From: Parascedosporium putredinis
Taxonomy: Eukaryota; Ascomycota; Sordariomycetes; Microascales; Microascaceae
DNA: 64,000 bases
Assembly (NCBI GenBank): GCA_949357655.1
Contig: CASHTG010000001.1
Coordinates: forward strand, 3,534,001 to 3,598,000
Reading direction: 5' to 3'
Positions 1 through 10,730 of this stretch are shown here, piece after piece (positions within the stretch are counted from its first letter, which is position 1; every line of letters starts with the position of its first letter). Position numbers and translations under genes: made by a program. The notes beneath the pieces were generated by a model. That model was not told where the DNA came from, searched no databases, and saw only the letters and a program-made list of their open reading frames with translations.

Positions 1-250
1 TGGTGACTTGCTCGACATAACTAAAGCGCAACTTGGAGAATAGTTCGCGGTAGTGCTCGAGGTCGTCCTCGAGGGAAGCCGGGGTCGTGGCCTCGGTTAG
101 CGAGGACGAAGAGGCATCTGAAGAGCGTGTTCGCGGGTCGTCGGCATTTTGTCCTCCTTTCGGAATGAGCTCGGAGAGCGTGATTATGGAGAGCGGGGTG
201 GACTGGAGCTCCTCGAGGGCGGCGAGGACTTTGTCGACTTCGCTTGCCAT
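1..250 (-). CDS. sos7: Sos7-like kinetochore protein, N-terminal part (runs off the window)
   Basis: The reading frame starts at the ATG at 250-248 and stays open to the left edge, giving about 83 residues. It begins MASEVDKVLAALEELQ and ends in a segment containing HYRELFSKLRFSYVEQVT. That segment resembles the N-terminal coiled-coil domain of the fission-yeast Sos7 family, which acts at the kinetochore with the KMN network; the match is from memory of the family. A Ser/Thr-rich linker lies between the two parts. No frameshift is seen in the visible part. It is divergently arranged with the RS-rich gene at 937. The rest of the gene lies outside, so its length and C-terminal domains cannot be judged. 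Confidence 0.6.
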   Translation of the reverse strand, partial: MASEVDKVLAALEELQSTPLSIITLSELIPKGGQNADDPRTRSSDASSSSLTEATTPASLEDDLEHYRELFSKLRFSYVEQVT

Positions 251-936
251 GATGGCACCAAAAGGTAAGCGGGGGTACGGGAATGGTGTCGAGACCGGAG
301 GGGGCAGCGAGCGCGTAGTCCCGCCGGCAGATGGCTGAATTGTTGGGTTGCGTTTTGCGGAGTGTTGAAAGATTCTTTCGTAGAGAAGAGATCCTCCCAA
401 AAAAAAAAAAAAAGAAATATAGAAAGAAGGGCGATGAGACGACTGGGACCTGACTGGAAATTGCGGGGGTTCAATACTCGTCGAAGTGGTGGGATTTATT
501 TACTTTCATCCGAAAACGGAAAGATGCGCTGTCCCGCGTGTTATCAGATTGTTATCGGAGCGGTGTGAACCGGCAGAAATGGGGATAATGTCCGCCACCA
601 CACTGAAGAACGACCTTTGGCTGCGGCTCATGTCCTGCATGGAGAAGACCCTGGATCCATCGCTGCAGGGTTTCTCCGTTCCTCACATCCTCACATCCCT
701 TTCCTCTCCCCGTCATATCAACACCCTTCCCTTCCTCCGTAGACGCGCTCTGCTTGGGATGTGTCGCTGCTGCCTTATAGGTTGACTGGCTATGTTTCCT
801 CTAGTGTTTTTCCCCCAAGAGTTCTTTTGACTTGCTTCTGCCACACCATCTTTTTTAATACTCCCACTCACATTGGCAATCCTTCTCGCAACTTCTCCCA
901 CCTCCCATCGCAACGATACGCCAAAGCTCTTCCACC
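251..936. other. Divergent intergenic region
   Basis: This is the shared upstream region of the Sos7-like gene (-) and the RS-rich gene (+). It holds an A-run near 400-413 and a pyrimidine-rich stretch at 680-935 leading to the plus-strand start, typical of fungal promoters. No coding region or RNA gene is recognised. Confidence 0.5.
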
Positions 937-2293
937 ATGCCGAAACCGACCGAAAATGACAAGCTCATTACCGACGATTATGTCGCTGGCCTACTAGCGA
1001 AAGAAGCACAGGACTGCTCCTTGAAGTTTTCGACAATGGGGATGGACGCTTACAAGTCAACAAGGAAGTAAGCAGAAAACCCGTCGCCTTGGACGGCGAA
1101 TTGCCATGAGTAGCAGAGGTTGATCAACGTGTCTCTCTTAGACCGGCAAACTTGCCTAAGCCAAACACTCGCTTCCTCCGAAATATTATCAAGGACACCA
1201 ATAGCCATAATGCCGCTCTGATCGCGAAAGAGGCTGCCGAATCCCAGGCCCGCCTTGAGCAGCTCGAGAACCAAGACGAGCAGCGCAGGCAGGATCGCAG
1301 AGACAAGTCAGGCAAGTCAGGCGACATACGAAGACGCCAGATTGGAGACATCAACGCCATTCTTCTCGACAAGAAGTCTAAACGTAGCAATGATGGCCCG
1401 TTACCTGCGTCGAAGCGCGCAAGGGAGACTTCTTCACAGGTTTCGCAACGCGAGCTGTCTGACAGTGAGCGACGAGAGAAGGTTAAAGGCAGAGATCGAG
1501 GTAGGAGAGACGATGATAGGCGGAGGGATGGTAACACAGATTACGAGAGACGAGATGCGGATCGGCGAAGTTCGCGGCGGCAAGAGACAGAGCGCAGTTC
1601 ACATCGGAGCAAGAGGAGGAGAGAAGATTACAGCGAGGGAGATGAAGGCGGTGAGACTAAGGACCGACGCCCTTCGAGAAAGCATCGCTCGCCTGAACGA
1701 CGACGGTCAAGATCCCCATCGCGCCGGGAACGGGAGCGGGACCGGGACCGAGATCGGAAACGTCGGGAACGATCAACTTCAAGGAACAGGCTCTCGGGCT
1801 CGAGAACCCGCCGAGATCCTGATCGGCATCGTGAAAGGAACAAGGAAAGGCACGAGAAACACTCGGATTCGGAGCGCCGAAAGGGCAAGGAGAAATCACC
1901 CCGACGGCGAGAGGAGCGAGACGACGCTAGCGAATCATCGGACCCACTGGACGACTTTATTGGCCCTGCCCCACCCCCAAGATACCAGTCCAGAGGAGAG
2001 GCCGGGGCACAATATCCGCATTTTCGGGAATCAACGAACGTTTTGCAGAAGGTTACGATCCGAAACTAGATGTCGACGCCGTGGAGAATGAGGACGAATG
2101 GCCAGACGCCGTCGAAGCCTTTAGGGACCGGCAGAAACTTCGACAGGCGCAAGAGGAGCGCATGAGAGCGGCTGGTTTTACAGAGAAAGACATGCTTCGT
2201 TGGAAAGATGGATCCAAGGAGAAGACCGAAGTCGACGTCAAATGGACCAAGGCAGGAGAACAGCGAGAGTGGGATATTGGCAAGACCTTCTAG
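937..2293 (+). CDS. RS-rich nuclear protein, pre-mRNA-splicing-factor 38B-like
   Basis: There are two exons, 937-1067 and 1142-2293, with a GTAAGC...TTAG intron. The N-terminus (MPKPTENDKLITDDYVAGLLAKEA) leads into a region rich in Arg, Ser, Asp and Glu with many RD, RE and RS dipeptides. It ends in a conserved C-terminal module: IGPAPPP, then SGINERFAEGYDP, then DEWPDAVEAFRDRQKLRQ and a final WTKAGEQREWD. Fungal genomes commonly annotate this architecture as pre-mRNA-splicing factor 38B-like, and a nuclear splicing role is an inference from that. The frame breaks between RYQSRG and RGTISAFSGINERF near 1996. One missing base at the AGAGG/AGAGG junction would join them, giving 427 aa over both exons. 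An indel in the assembly is more likely than a broken gene. Confidence 0.7.
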
Positions 2294-2981
2294 AGGGCTT
2301 CCATGAGTCCATGAAGAGGTACTTGGGCTGCGCGGGGCCGGCCACAAGGGCGCAGGTTTTGCCTATTTTGTGTTGAAGAATTGGTTTGATCTTAGCGTAT
2401 TCGTAGAAATCGGCGTTGGGTGTCGGCCCGGTAGGCAATGGACGGGGCCCTCTTGGACGGGCCCTGGCCGTCGTATCGTTTACATGTTACGTTAATAAAG
2501 AGGATCCCAAGATCATCATCAGCATATCCAGATGCAAGATTACACTCTTGTCACGTTCCCTTTTGACAAGGCGGATGATCGGCCACGTGTGGCGCAAGGC
2601 TTCTGGGATTGATGAAACGACAAGTACAATGGTTAAACAAGGCATTCCGGCGAGACACACAGTCACGGACATGTGTCGCCTCAAACGCCTGGTTGTTCCA
2701 GCCCCTCATGGTGGCGACGGGGGCAGAAGAATCAGTCAATAGGCGGGAGCAGATGCTGTCCTGTCATTTCCTCCATGCAGGTTTTGTCTTACGACGCTAG
2801 TGCTGCCTTTATCATCTGGGCAGGAATTGATGGGAGAGGCGAATAAACAAGTATTGGGGGAGCATGAAAGAAAACAAAAAACAAAAATGAGTAAATGACA
2901 AGACAGGAAAATGACCAAGCAAGCCGAAGAGCAAGAGGACGACAAATGAGGACGAGAAATGACAAAAAAACAATTGACTGA
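2294..2981. other. Intergenic, no gene seen
   Basis: This stretch follows the RS-rich gene and precedes the tRNA. Only short out-of-context reading frames occur. It probably holds the 3' UTR of the upstream gene; nothing else is recognised. Confidence 0.4.
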
Positions 2982-3054
2982 CTTCCCCACCAAGGGTCGA
3001 ACTTGGAATCTTCCGATTAACAGTCGGACGCCTTAACCATTTGGCCATGGAGAA
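2982..3054 (-). tRNA. tRNA-Asn (anticodon GTT)
   Basis: Read on the minus strand, 73 nt fold into a complete cloverleaf. The acceptor TTCTCCA pairs with TGGGGAA (one T-G wobble). The D arm is GCC...GGC around AAATGGTTAA. The anticodon stem TCCGA/TCGGA holds the loop CTGTTAA (anticodon GTT), and the T arm is CCAAG-TTCGACC-CTTGG. The discriminator base is G. There is no intron. The body matches fungal tRNA-Asn closely, but the acceptor opens with T1:A72, which is unusual; see findings. Confidence 0.88.
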
Positions 3055-4884
3055 ACGAGGTCGGCAAACGGGCAGCTTATTGGCGTATATGACCAATGCG
3101 TAGATTCGGAGTGACTAAGAACACTTGGGCATCGTGCGACAACGATTGGACGTCAAGAAAACGGGGGTGGATGGATGAATCCCTCGTTTATTCTTGGATC
3201 CCGTGTAATACCTCGTAATAAGCGTGCTACTCCGCCTTGCTTTGGAACCGGGCGGCTCGGGTTTTTGTGTCTTGTTGCGCCAAGGTCGCTTGGATAGACA
3301 CCAAACGCCAGAGCGAACATCAGGACACGTACGGGGCAAAAGACACGCAATGTACCCCGGACAAACATCCGTGGATACATTGCACATCGTCAATCATATC
3401 GTATTAGATGCTATTAAGTAACGTTGATGACTGACTCGACCTTCAACCTATCCGGATGCCTAGCGTCTTGGCTTAGCTTCCTTGCCTTCCTTACCTTCCT
3501 TGCCTAGCTTCTTTGCCTCTCCATCTATTATGGATGGAAGCAAAGAATGAAAAGTGCGCTATGCCGCATGTAACCACTCGTTCATCCCATTCTTTGCCCA
3601 GGCCTCACTTAGTGCCGTGTCTGTTTGGTTTGCCCACGCACTAGCGCGCCCCCTCCCCAAAAAAGTTCCGCATCGGGGTCAAGCAATCTAGCTTTTTTGT
3701 GAAAAATTTCTCTTTCCCCCTCACGAAGGGAGAGGACCTAAAGGCTGCATCCCACAGCCCCGGGGGTGAGGGGGCCACAAAATCTCGGCCTTGTTCCCGG
3801 AGTAAAAAAGAAGGAGGGCAAACAAAAATAAAAATAAAAATAAAACCATAAGCTGGAAATGCCTCAACAGTACTCATGAACAAGCCTGGGATCGACGGGC
3901 TTTGAAAGGTTTGTGCGCCTAACCTTGTCACCCAGTTTTCCCTTTGGCAGCGTCATCAGTCATGAGACCGAGGCGACACTGTGGCTAGGTCATCGTGTAA
4001 GTCAAGCGACTACCTTTTCCCAGCCGGCTACCTCAACTGGCCAGATCTGTGCCACTGTCCGGGATTCCTCAGCTAACAAGCCGCGCCGGATGAAGGATTT
4101 CATATCCGGGCCCTTGCAACTTTGCCTGTGAGGTGACGCGAAATCCGTCCTAGCTTTTCGCTCATCTTCCGGATCCGTCGCATTTCCCGCTTCCCGTTTC
4201 GTCCAGACGCTCTGGCTCTGCTTTCTGGCTCCATCGGCTCTCGTCTCTCCCCATGCTCATTTCCCCCAAACCACTCTTCCCCAATTTGCAAAGACGGCAC
4301 CCCTGTCATCCGGTGTTCATTGTCCAAATCATTATTCTGAAAGCCGCGCCTTCCCCAGGATCCAGTCATTGATGGCTTGACGTTGGACAAGCCTTGGTGC
4401 CCAATGTTCCTTCCCGTTGCACATGCTTCTCTTCCACCACTTGATCTCCAACAATCACAGCATGAGGCTTGCTTTGGCTGGCTATCCATGGGCAAGTGAG
4501 CAATCAAGAATCTCTATCCCTAGTTCTACTTGCTAGCTCTTTCACTTCCTTATTTTTTTCTTCCCTCAAAACTATCATCCTGAAACCTGGTCTACTATTA
4601 CTCACTCTCCGATTTGTGCAACTTCCTTAGCCTCTAACCTTGAACCTCCGGACATCCGTTGCCATCACCACGATCATCCTTTTTTCTCCCCCTTCTACTC
4701 ACCCCCATCCACACTACTACGACTCCTCTTTCTTTGTTACCCCACTCAGCTTTGTACCATCTCTCATCTATTATATGCCCTTCCCTCCTCTCGGATGTTC
4801 ATCTTCTTTTCCCCACAACGAAGAAACCACAACATAAATCTATCCGACTTCTAGGCAACTACACATAGGCCCTCAATCCCCTGC
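3055..4884. other. Intergenic, no gene seen
   Basis: About 1.8 kb without a supported gene. It holds CCTTCCTTRCC-type tandem motifs near 3470-3515, an (AAAAT)n-like run near 3823-3843 and a C/T-rich stretch from about 4530 to 4840. The last is directly upstream of the next start and is probably its promoter and 5' UTR. Confidence 0.4.
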
Positions 4885-6166
4885 ATGATGAAGTTTTTGG
4901 TGTTGCCTCACCAGCTGCCTCATCCTCTGATTACAGGTCCCCTGTTTTCTCCAGATGATTTAGAACGCGTTCTCGAGCCGCGGGTCGTGGTCCAGCTCGC
5001 CAGAGTCCAGCTTGGCCCGTCGCCAGACAACAGGGGCTTCGTCCGCATTCCCGCCCTTGCTTACACCAACGCCGACCACGGCTGCGACGTCCTCGATGTG
5101 CCAGCTGAATGGGATTCTCCCCAACTCCTCGAGTTTTGCGGTTTCGCCCCAAATGTCGCCGACCAGTACTACCAAATTTGGAAGGCGCGGAGGAGTGCCG
5201 AAGAACCTGATGGAATCCTCTCTGGCACTGCTTTCGACGACTTGCTCGTCGACGTCGCCCTTGATCTCATGAGAACGCCCGAATACGATGTGCTCTATGC
5301 TAACGGCGATTGGGAGGGCGCGCTCAAAGAGCTTGGGATGGCGGAAGACATCATTGCCTCCATCATGGATCCTCGTTACGAGAAGATTCGAAATCTCGCC
5401 GACCCGTACCACTGGGTCAGAGATACTGTCGTCAACAACTACGAATTTCTGGTCAACCTCAACGAGCGCATCGTTGCTCGCCGAGACTTCCTTCGCGGCA
5501 TCAGGAACTGTCGCGTCAAGTCCCGGGAGCCCTCACCCACGCTCAAGGACCCCACCGAGGCCCCTAACGTGACGGCCTACTATATACCGGCCCCCTTTCA
5601 CACTATTCAAAAGGCCTTTAACAGCGGTGGTATGCACAGCTATCCAGGCTTCCTTGCCTCCACCGATTCCGAGTTCCATCCAGCCGGCGAGCACTATATC
5701 CACCTGCTCGCCGACAAGGAGCTCGCCAGCGATGTGGCTGGATATATCGCCAGCCGCAGCCGCAGCAAGCAAGCCGCCCTCTTCAAGGTGGCTTTCCCTA
5801 ATGATAACCTCGCTCCCGAGGTCAGGAGCCCGCCACGCATCGCGACTGGCAGGGTCTGGTATGGTTCTCGCGAAACAGTCGCGCCAAGGCCCGGTTCGGG
5901 GCCCTACTCCCGAAATCGCTCCAACACTACGCCGACATGCCCTTCTTCAAGGCCCCCTTTTGCGGCTTGTCGGAGGCCAAGGTCACTGCCCTGAAGAGCC
6001 ACCAGGAAGTGCAGCCTTTGTCCTGGATGACGGCAAGATTGCCCACCAGCTCGTCCTTCAGACTGACAAGGCACGCGAATTCTGGTGGGACCGCATGGCT
6101 GAGCGTGTTGTCGTCGAGACGGTTTCGGATGTTGCTAGTGAGCTGGCGCCTCTCATCTCGAGCTGA
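4885..6166 (+). CDS. Conserved-looking hypothetical protein, about 427 aa
   Basis: I do not recognise a named family. The first 310 codons are continuous from the tandem ATGATG at 4885 (position 4888 is an alternative start). The protein is soluble in appearance, without a signal peptide or membrane span. Its central block contains YYIPAPFHTIQKAF, SYPGFLASTDSEFHPAGEHY and a DVAGYIASRS segment. Two frame breaks follow. Near 5828-5832 the frame moves to one containing RDWQGLVWFSRNSRAKA, and at the TTT of 6017-6019 it moves again to FVLDDGKIAHQLVLQTDKA. One missing base at each place gives a continuous 427-aa protein ending at the TGA of 6164-6166. The region after the stop is very pyrimidine-rich. 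Function unknown; it looks like a full-length gene with two assembly indels. Confidence 0.6.
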
Positions 6167-7627
6167 CATCAAAGACCGCGAGTGGGAGAGTCGCAGGATG
6201 GACTGCTGGAATGGCTGGAGGTGGAACAGGGGCCCTTCGTTTTCTTGGGCACTCTAAGAACACCGGGCACACCCTCTCCTCTCCTCCCTCCCTTCTACTC
6301 CGTATTCCTTTCCCTCTCCTTCTCCCTTGTCTCACTCCTTTTTTTCCCTTTTCTTTTTTCTTTCTTTCTTTCATTTCTTCTTTCATTCCCATTTCGTTCT
6401 ATCTCTCTACTAGCATTCATCTCTCTGGTCGGCGCACCACGGAAGCGGCGCGATGTTTCTTTTTCTTTGTTTTTCTCTTTTTCCTTTTGCTTCTTTGCCA
6501 CATTTCTCTCTTCTTTCCTTTTCCTTTTTCCTTTGTCAATTTGTCCAATCCCTGGTCATTCCTAGACGCAAGAGGGCGGCATGGCGCTCATGATGCATTT
6601 TATTAGAGAAAAGTATCGGAACGGCATGGTTGGAAAGGATTTCGTGTTCACCCCCCTCTTATGACCTAGAAACTATGATACCCACTCACTCTTGGCGTTT
6701 GAACGGGGCTGCGAAGCGTCTAGCATCATTGTATTATTATCATCATTTTAGAACAATTCGGGGCAATGGTTGCTTTTTTCTCCCGTTTCCCGACTTCAAA
6801 CAATACATCGAGTGGAAATATTCTCATTTACGGCGCCCCATTCTTGTGACTTGTAGCCTCAGTGTTGGACCATTGGGTCGAAAATCAAGCCCATCCTACC
6901 CAGTTTCGGGGAGGGAAATTGAAGAAAGCTGGTGCCTCGGTGAGGCTGAGCTTCACTTTCATCATGTGCTTTTCCTCCAAGGCCTCCCAACCTGAGCGAG
7001 CCTCTCACCAGGCAGGGCCTGATCGGCCGCCCTGAATTTGCGTACCATTCGTTCACAGTGACTCTCGACACATGGTGCCGGTGATGCTGTCCCTTGTCTT
7101 TCATGCCTGTGTTTGACCTGGGCAGGTGAACCTGATGAACATTTGAGCAATTACGACGACCCAGCCCAGCCCGCTGTGCCCCCCCGCAGCCCCCTCAGCG
7201 CCCCCACGACCAGCAACGCCGATTGATCGAATCACGAGACCCTCATCCAAGCGCCGCCAATCCTAAAAATGGAAGGCGCAAATCCACGCACACCTGACAA
7301 TCTTGACGTCCTCGCCCTCTTCCTCGCGTATGATTCATCGATTCCCCTTTCACAAGTCCTTGCAATCTGTTTGTCGAGTGGTCCCCTCGCAGTCTCTCCC
7401 CTCCAATAGTAGAACTGTAGTGTACTTCCTTTTCCCCCGCCGCTGACCAGCGCGATTATTCACTACCCTTTCTCGTCGCCTTCGCTTATCCTCCCACCCC
7501 CCCCCCTGCGACGTGCGACCTATCCGGCATATCCCCGCCCATTCCCCTCCATCCCCGCCGTCTTTTATGCAAGCGTGGAGGGTTCGGATACTCTTCGGCG
7601 GGCTGCCCCTTGCCCATTTGTTCGAGA
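6167..7627. other. Intergenic between convergent genes, pyrimidine-rich
   Basis: From about 6250 to 6540 the plus strand is almost pure C/T (TTTCTTTC and CTCCCTC runs), lying behind the 4885 gene. A run of about eleven C occurs near 7497-7507. A short plus-strand ATG frame at 7269 (MEGANPRTPDN...) cannot be extended convincingly. The right part faces the 3' end of the mucin-like gene. Confidence 0.4.
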
Positions 7628-10153
7628 TTATGGTGCCGGTGCAGCGGGCCGCCCCCGCGCCGAAAGGCGGATCGTCGTCGACCCCACTGGTATCCGCGTC
7701 GCTCCCGCCGCCACCGTCCAAAGACTGGGCGCCGCCGGCTCAGTAGTGGCGCGCGAAGTGGCAAACGAGGTGAGGGCCCCACGCCAATCTGAGGGGTCGA
7801 TGGTGACTTATCAACAAGACATTAGCTGTGGACATTGGTCATTTTTGGGACATGGAAATGAAATAATAGCCCGTAGGTATCCATGGATGATTCAGCAAAA
7901 ATGCTGAGGGCTCTTTTTTTTTTTAATTTTTTTACTTCTATCTTTGCCCTTTTTCTTTTTTGAGGCCTGGGCCGTGTTAGGATCAGCTTACCGTGAACGA
8001 GACTAGTAGCCTCTGTTGTTTCGATCTGTGAGGTCATGGGCACGGCTTGTCGGGTACCGGTCCTGGTAGCGTTAAACCCTGGCCACCCGGGCTCGGTTAC
8101 ACAAGGCTCTGAATACCGGGACCTCGGAGGCGTAACCGAGGACCGCGTCACCGTCCGATGGGACTCACACGGACTTGACGTTTGGTTGTGCCAGCCTGAC
8201 CCCGTGATGCTCGTCGTAAATGAGTCCGTATAGGTGGTACCGGTACTTGCAATCGACGTCGTGCTCCCCGCCCCGGGACTGTTGGGCAGCTGACTCTGCT
8301 CCGGCGAGCTGCTGACAATTGTAGATCCGGGCACCTCGTCGTCGCAGGGCGCTTCTTGTGACCTTGTGGGCGCGGTGCTCCGCCCGGAGACCGTCGAAAC
8401 AGTGGTCTGGGAATTTCCAGGCACCGTGGAACCGCCGGTCCGGGTACTTGCCTTGCTCGAACCCGTCGTCGCGGCTGATGGAGAGACGAGGCCTGTGCGG
8501 GTAGTAGCCGAGCTGGCCAGACCTCTGCTTTCAGAAATTGGATTTGATGTAATTGTCGCCGAAACGGAGTTTCCAGTGGCGGACCCCTCTCTTCCGCTAG
8601 ACGATAGAGTTTGTTGCCGGGTATACGTCGTCGTATTGTCCCACATCCTGGAGCTGGTAAAGGGTGGTTCTTGTTCAGAGACACTTTGCGAGCCTGATGC
8701 AAAGCTTCTCGTATTATGACCCGACCAGTTTGCGGCGTGTGTCGAGCTTCCCGAGGCGCTCCCGGTGCGGGTCTCCACTCTGGTGGTTGACGCCCCGGAT
8801 GTAACGCCAGCTGTGGGAACGGTGGATTGAGAGGTCGGCACTCTTGTTGAGATCGAGGATAGCTCACCGGAAGGCCGCCATGACACGGTACCCGACTCCC
8901 TTGGCGGGGATTGTGATGGGTCAGTGCTGGACGACGAGGTCGAATTTCCTCCTGCGATTGAAGAGGAAGGGCTCGAGGAATTTTCCCGCATCGATCCAGT
9001 CTCTGATACATCTGAATTGGAGTTGCTGGCACTCAGCCTGCTCACGGTTCCAGAGGCTGGCCTTGACGTCCCAGTTGTGCCCGACGTCACTGTCTGGCTT
9101 TCGGAACCTTCTGCTGTACCGCTTTGCGCGGTCCGCTCAATGGTGGAGGGCCTTTGCGATTGAGTGTCGACCGCACGAGAAGACCGCCCCTCGCTTGAAC
9201 TCTCTCCCGATCGTGAGCTCGCGCTAAGATCGGAAGACCTACGTGGGAGGCCCGAGGTACCACTTGCTGGAGTTGGGACGGAAGAGGCAGTCCCCGAGGT
9301 CGTCATCTCGGGGCGGCCCGCCGTTGTTCTGGGACCAGTAGGAAACGTGTCGTCTGAAGGGAGAAACCCGCTTGAGACGGAACCTGGGACGTTGGATGGG
9401 GGCTAACCGTGCTCCCGTCTGTCCCAGAGGATTCATCACCAGACGGAATACCAGTGAAAGTGGATACCGTGCTTCCGGAACGGTTTCTCTCCGAGGACGG
9501 CGTTAGAGCTGGTAGACGAGGGTTGCCTAGAGCTGGATACAGGTAGGTTCGAGGTAGACGCGCCGAGTCTTGTGGCTGATCCCGTCTCACTTGGCCGAGT
9601 AGACTGCGTTCTTTCATCAGAACGAAATACATCTGAAAGGCTGCTGGAGGCAGTGGTGCGAGAGTTGGAGGACGTGTTCTCGCTACCATTCGTGGTGGTT
9701 TGCCTAGTATTTTGAGATTGGCCTGTGGAAGACCGAGTTGATCCGGACTGCTGCGATTGTGAGGAGCGCGTAGAGGCCTCGCTCCCGGGAACGGTGGTCG
9801 CACTTTCGGCATAACTGATTTGCGTAGCCGTGCCGGTCCCGGATCGGGCCCCGCTGCTGATAGATTCCGACCGGATTGAGCCCGGTGGCTCGGAAGATGA
9901 AGCCCTTCTGGTGGATTCAGTTAAGGTGTTGCTAGGCTCCCCTGTACCTGTGTTGGTCTCATGCTCAGACGTTGACCTGGTGGAAACGGTGCGAGTCTGG
10001 CTACCTGTAGGCGCTGTACCTATAGACGTTGACGATGTCGCCCTGGTCCTGCTGGATATATTTGTTTGTGACAAAGGGGCCGTGGCCGTTTCCGTTTCCG
10101 TTCCTGACAGCTGCTGTGGAACTGACGACCGCTGAGTTACACTGACTGTACCG

Positions 10154-10208
<55 letters not shown>

Positions 10209-10730
10209 CGCCCGTGGTGCGTGGAGCAGAAGATGTGGATTGATTCGATTGCAAGGATCCGGTTTCCTCTCCGGATTCACTTTGGCGACTGGTGCGAACC
10301 GTGCTCTGCGTGGGTACGGCTGTGGTGCTGACCTGGCTATTCGACTCGGCGCTTCCACTTGTCGAACGGATGCCGCTGGTTGAAGTATCGGTGACCGGAC
10401 GGGTATGGGATGTTACTTATCCTAGCATTAAAAAGAGAGAGCGTAAAAGGACGGAGGGCAAGTGTTATACATACAAAAGCCGCTCTGCGAAGAAGCGGTA
10501 TTCATTTCGACGGTGGACCCTTCGGACCATGGCTGGTATGGCTCTGGAAGCGTCTCGTACGGAGGAGGTAGTCCATCGCCATAATCGTATCCTCGATGGC
10601 CGTCCCGAGCCTGGATAGGCGGGTATCGATGACGTAGAATCCTGGGGCCAGCGCGCCCTTCGGCACACACAACTAGGAAGACCAAGATATATGCCACCAA
10701 GGCCTCCATACTAATGGCTGAGGCTCTCAT
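7628..10730 (-). CDS. Secreted Ser/Thr-rich mucin-like protein, about 947 aa
   Basis: The minus-strand start at 10730 gives MRASAISMEALVAYILVFLVVCAEG, a good signal peptide. Inferred exons are 10475-10730, 7992-10415 and 7628-7788, separated by GTATGT...AAG (58 nt) and GTAAGC...CAG (203 nt) introns. The mature protein is overwhelmingly Ser, Thr, Gly and Pro, like a heavily O-glycosylated wall or surface protein. It includes a Gly-Thr repeat encoded by a TGTGCC array near 10153-10207. Two frame breaks, near 9485-9495 (two bases) and at the GGG of 9359-9361 (one base), must be allowed for. Then all exons sum to 948 codons, which supports the model. There is no GPI signal, catalytic domain or clear membrane span. 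The last exon (starting DWRGALTSF) is the least certain; without splicing the frame would end at 7822. Confidence 0.55.
10153..10207. repeat. TGTGCC hexanucleotide tandem repeat inside the mucin-like gene
   Basis: About nine perfect copies of the hexamer lie head to tail within the coding frame. On the minus strand they encode alternating Gly and Thr. The unit length keeps frame, so copy-number change would lengthen or shorten the protein without breaking it. Confidence 0.9.

Noticed and set aside
1628..1899. Minus-strand Arg/Ser-rich frames within the RS-rich gene
   Set aside because: They are the antisense of the RS/RD repeats and have no independent support.
4100..4507. Minus-strand 135-codon open frame
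   Set aside because: No domain, no signal peptide, no splice context, and it lies in the likely promoter side of the 4885 gene.
7269..7907. Plus-strand frames starting MEGANPRTPDN and continuing through RRIVVDPTGIRVAPA
   Set aside because: They are antisense to the last exon of the minus-strand mucin-like gene, whose splice sites and overall length close exactly. The plus-strand pieces cannot be joined without several arbitrary choices.
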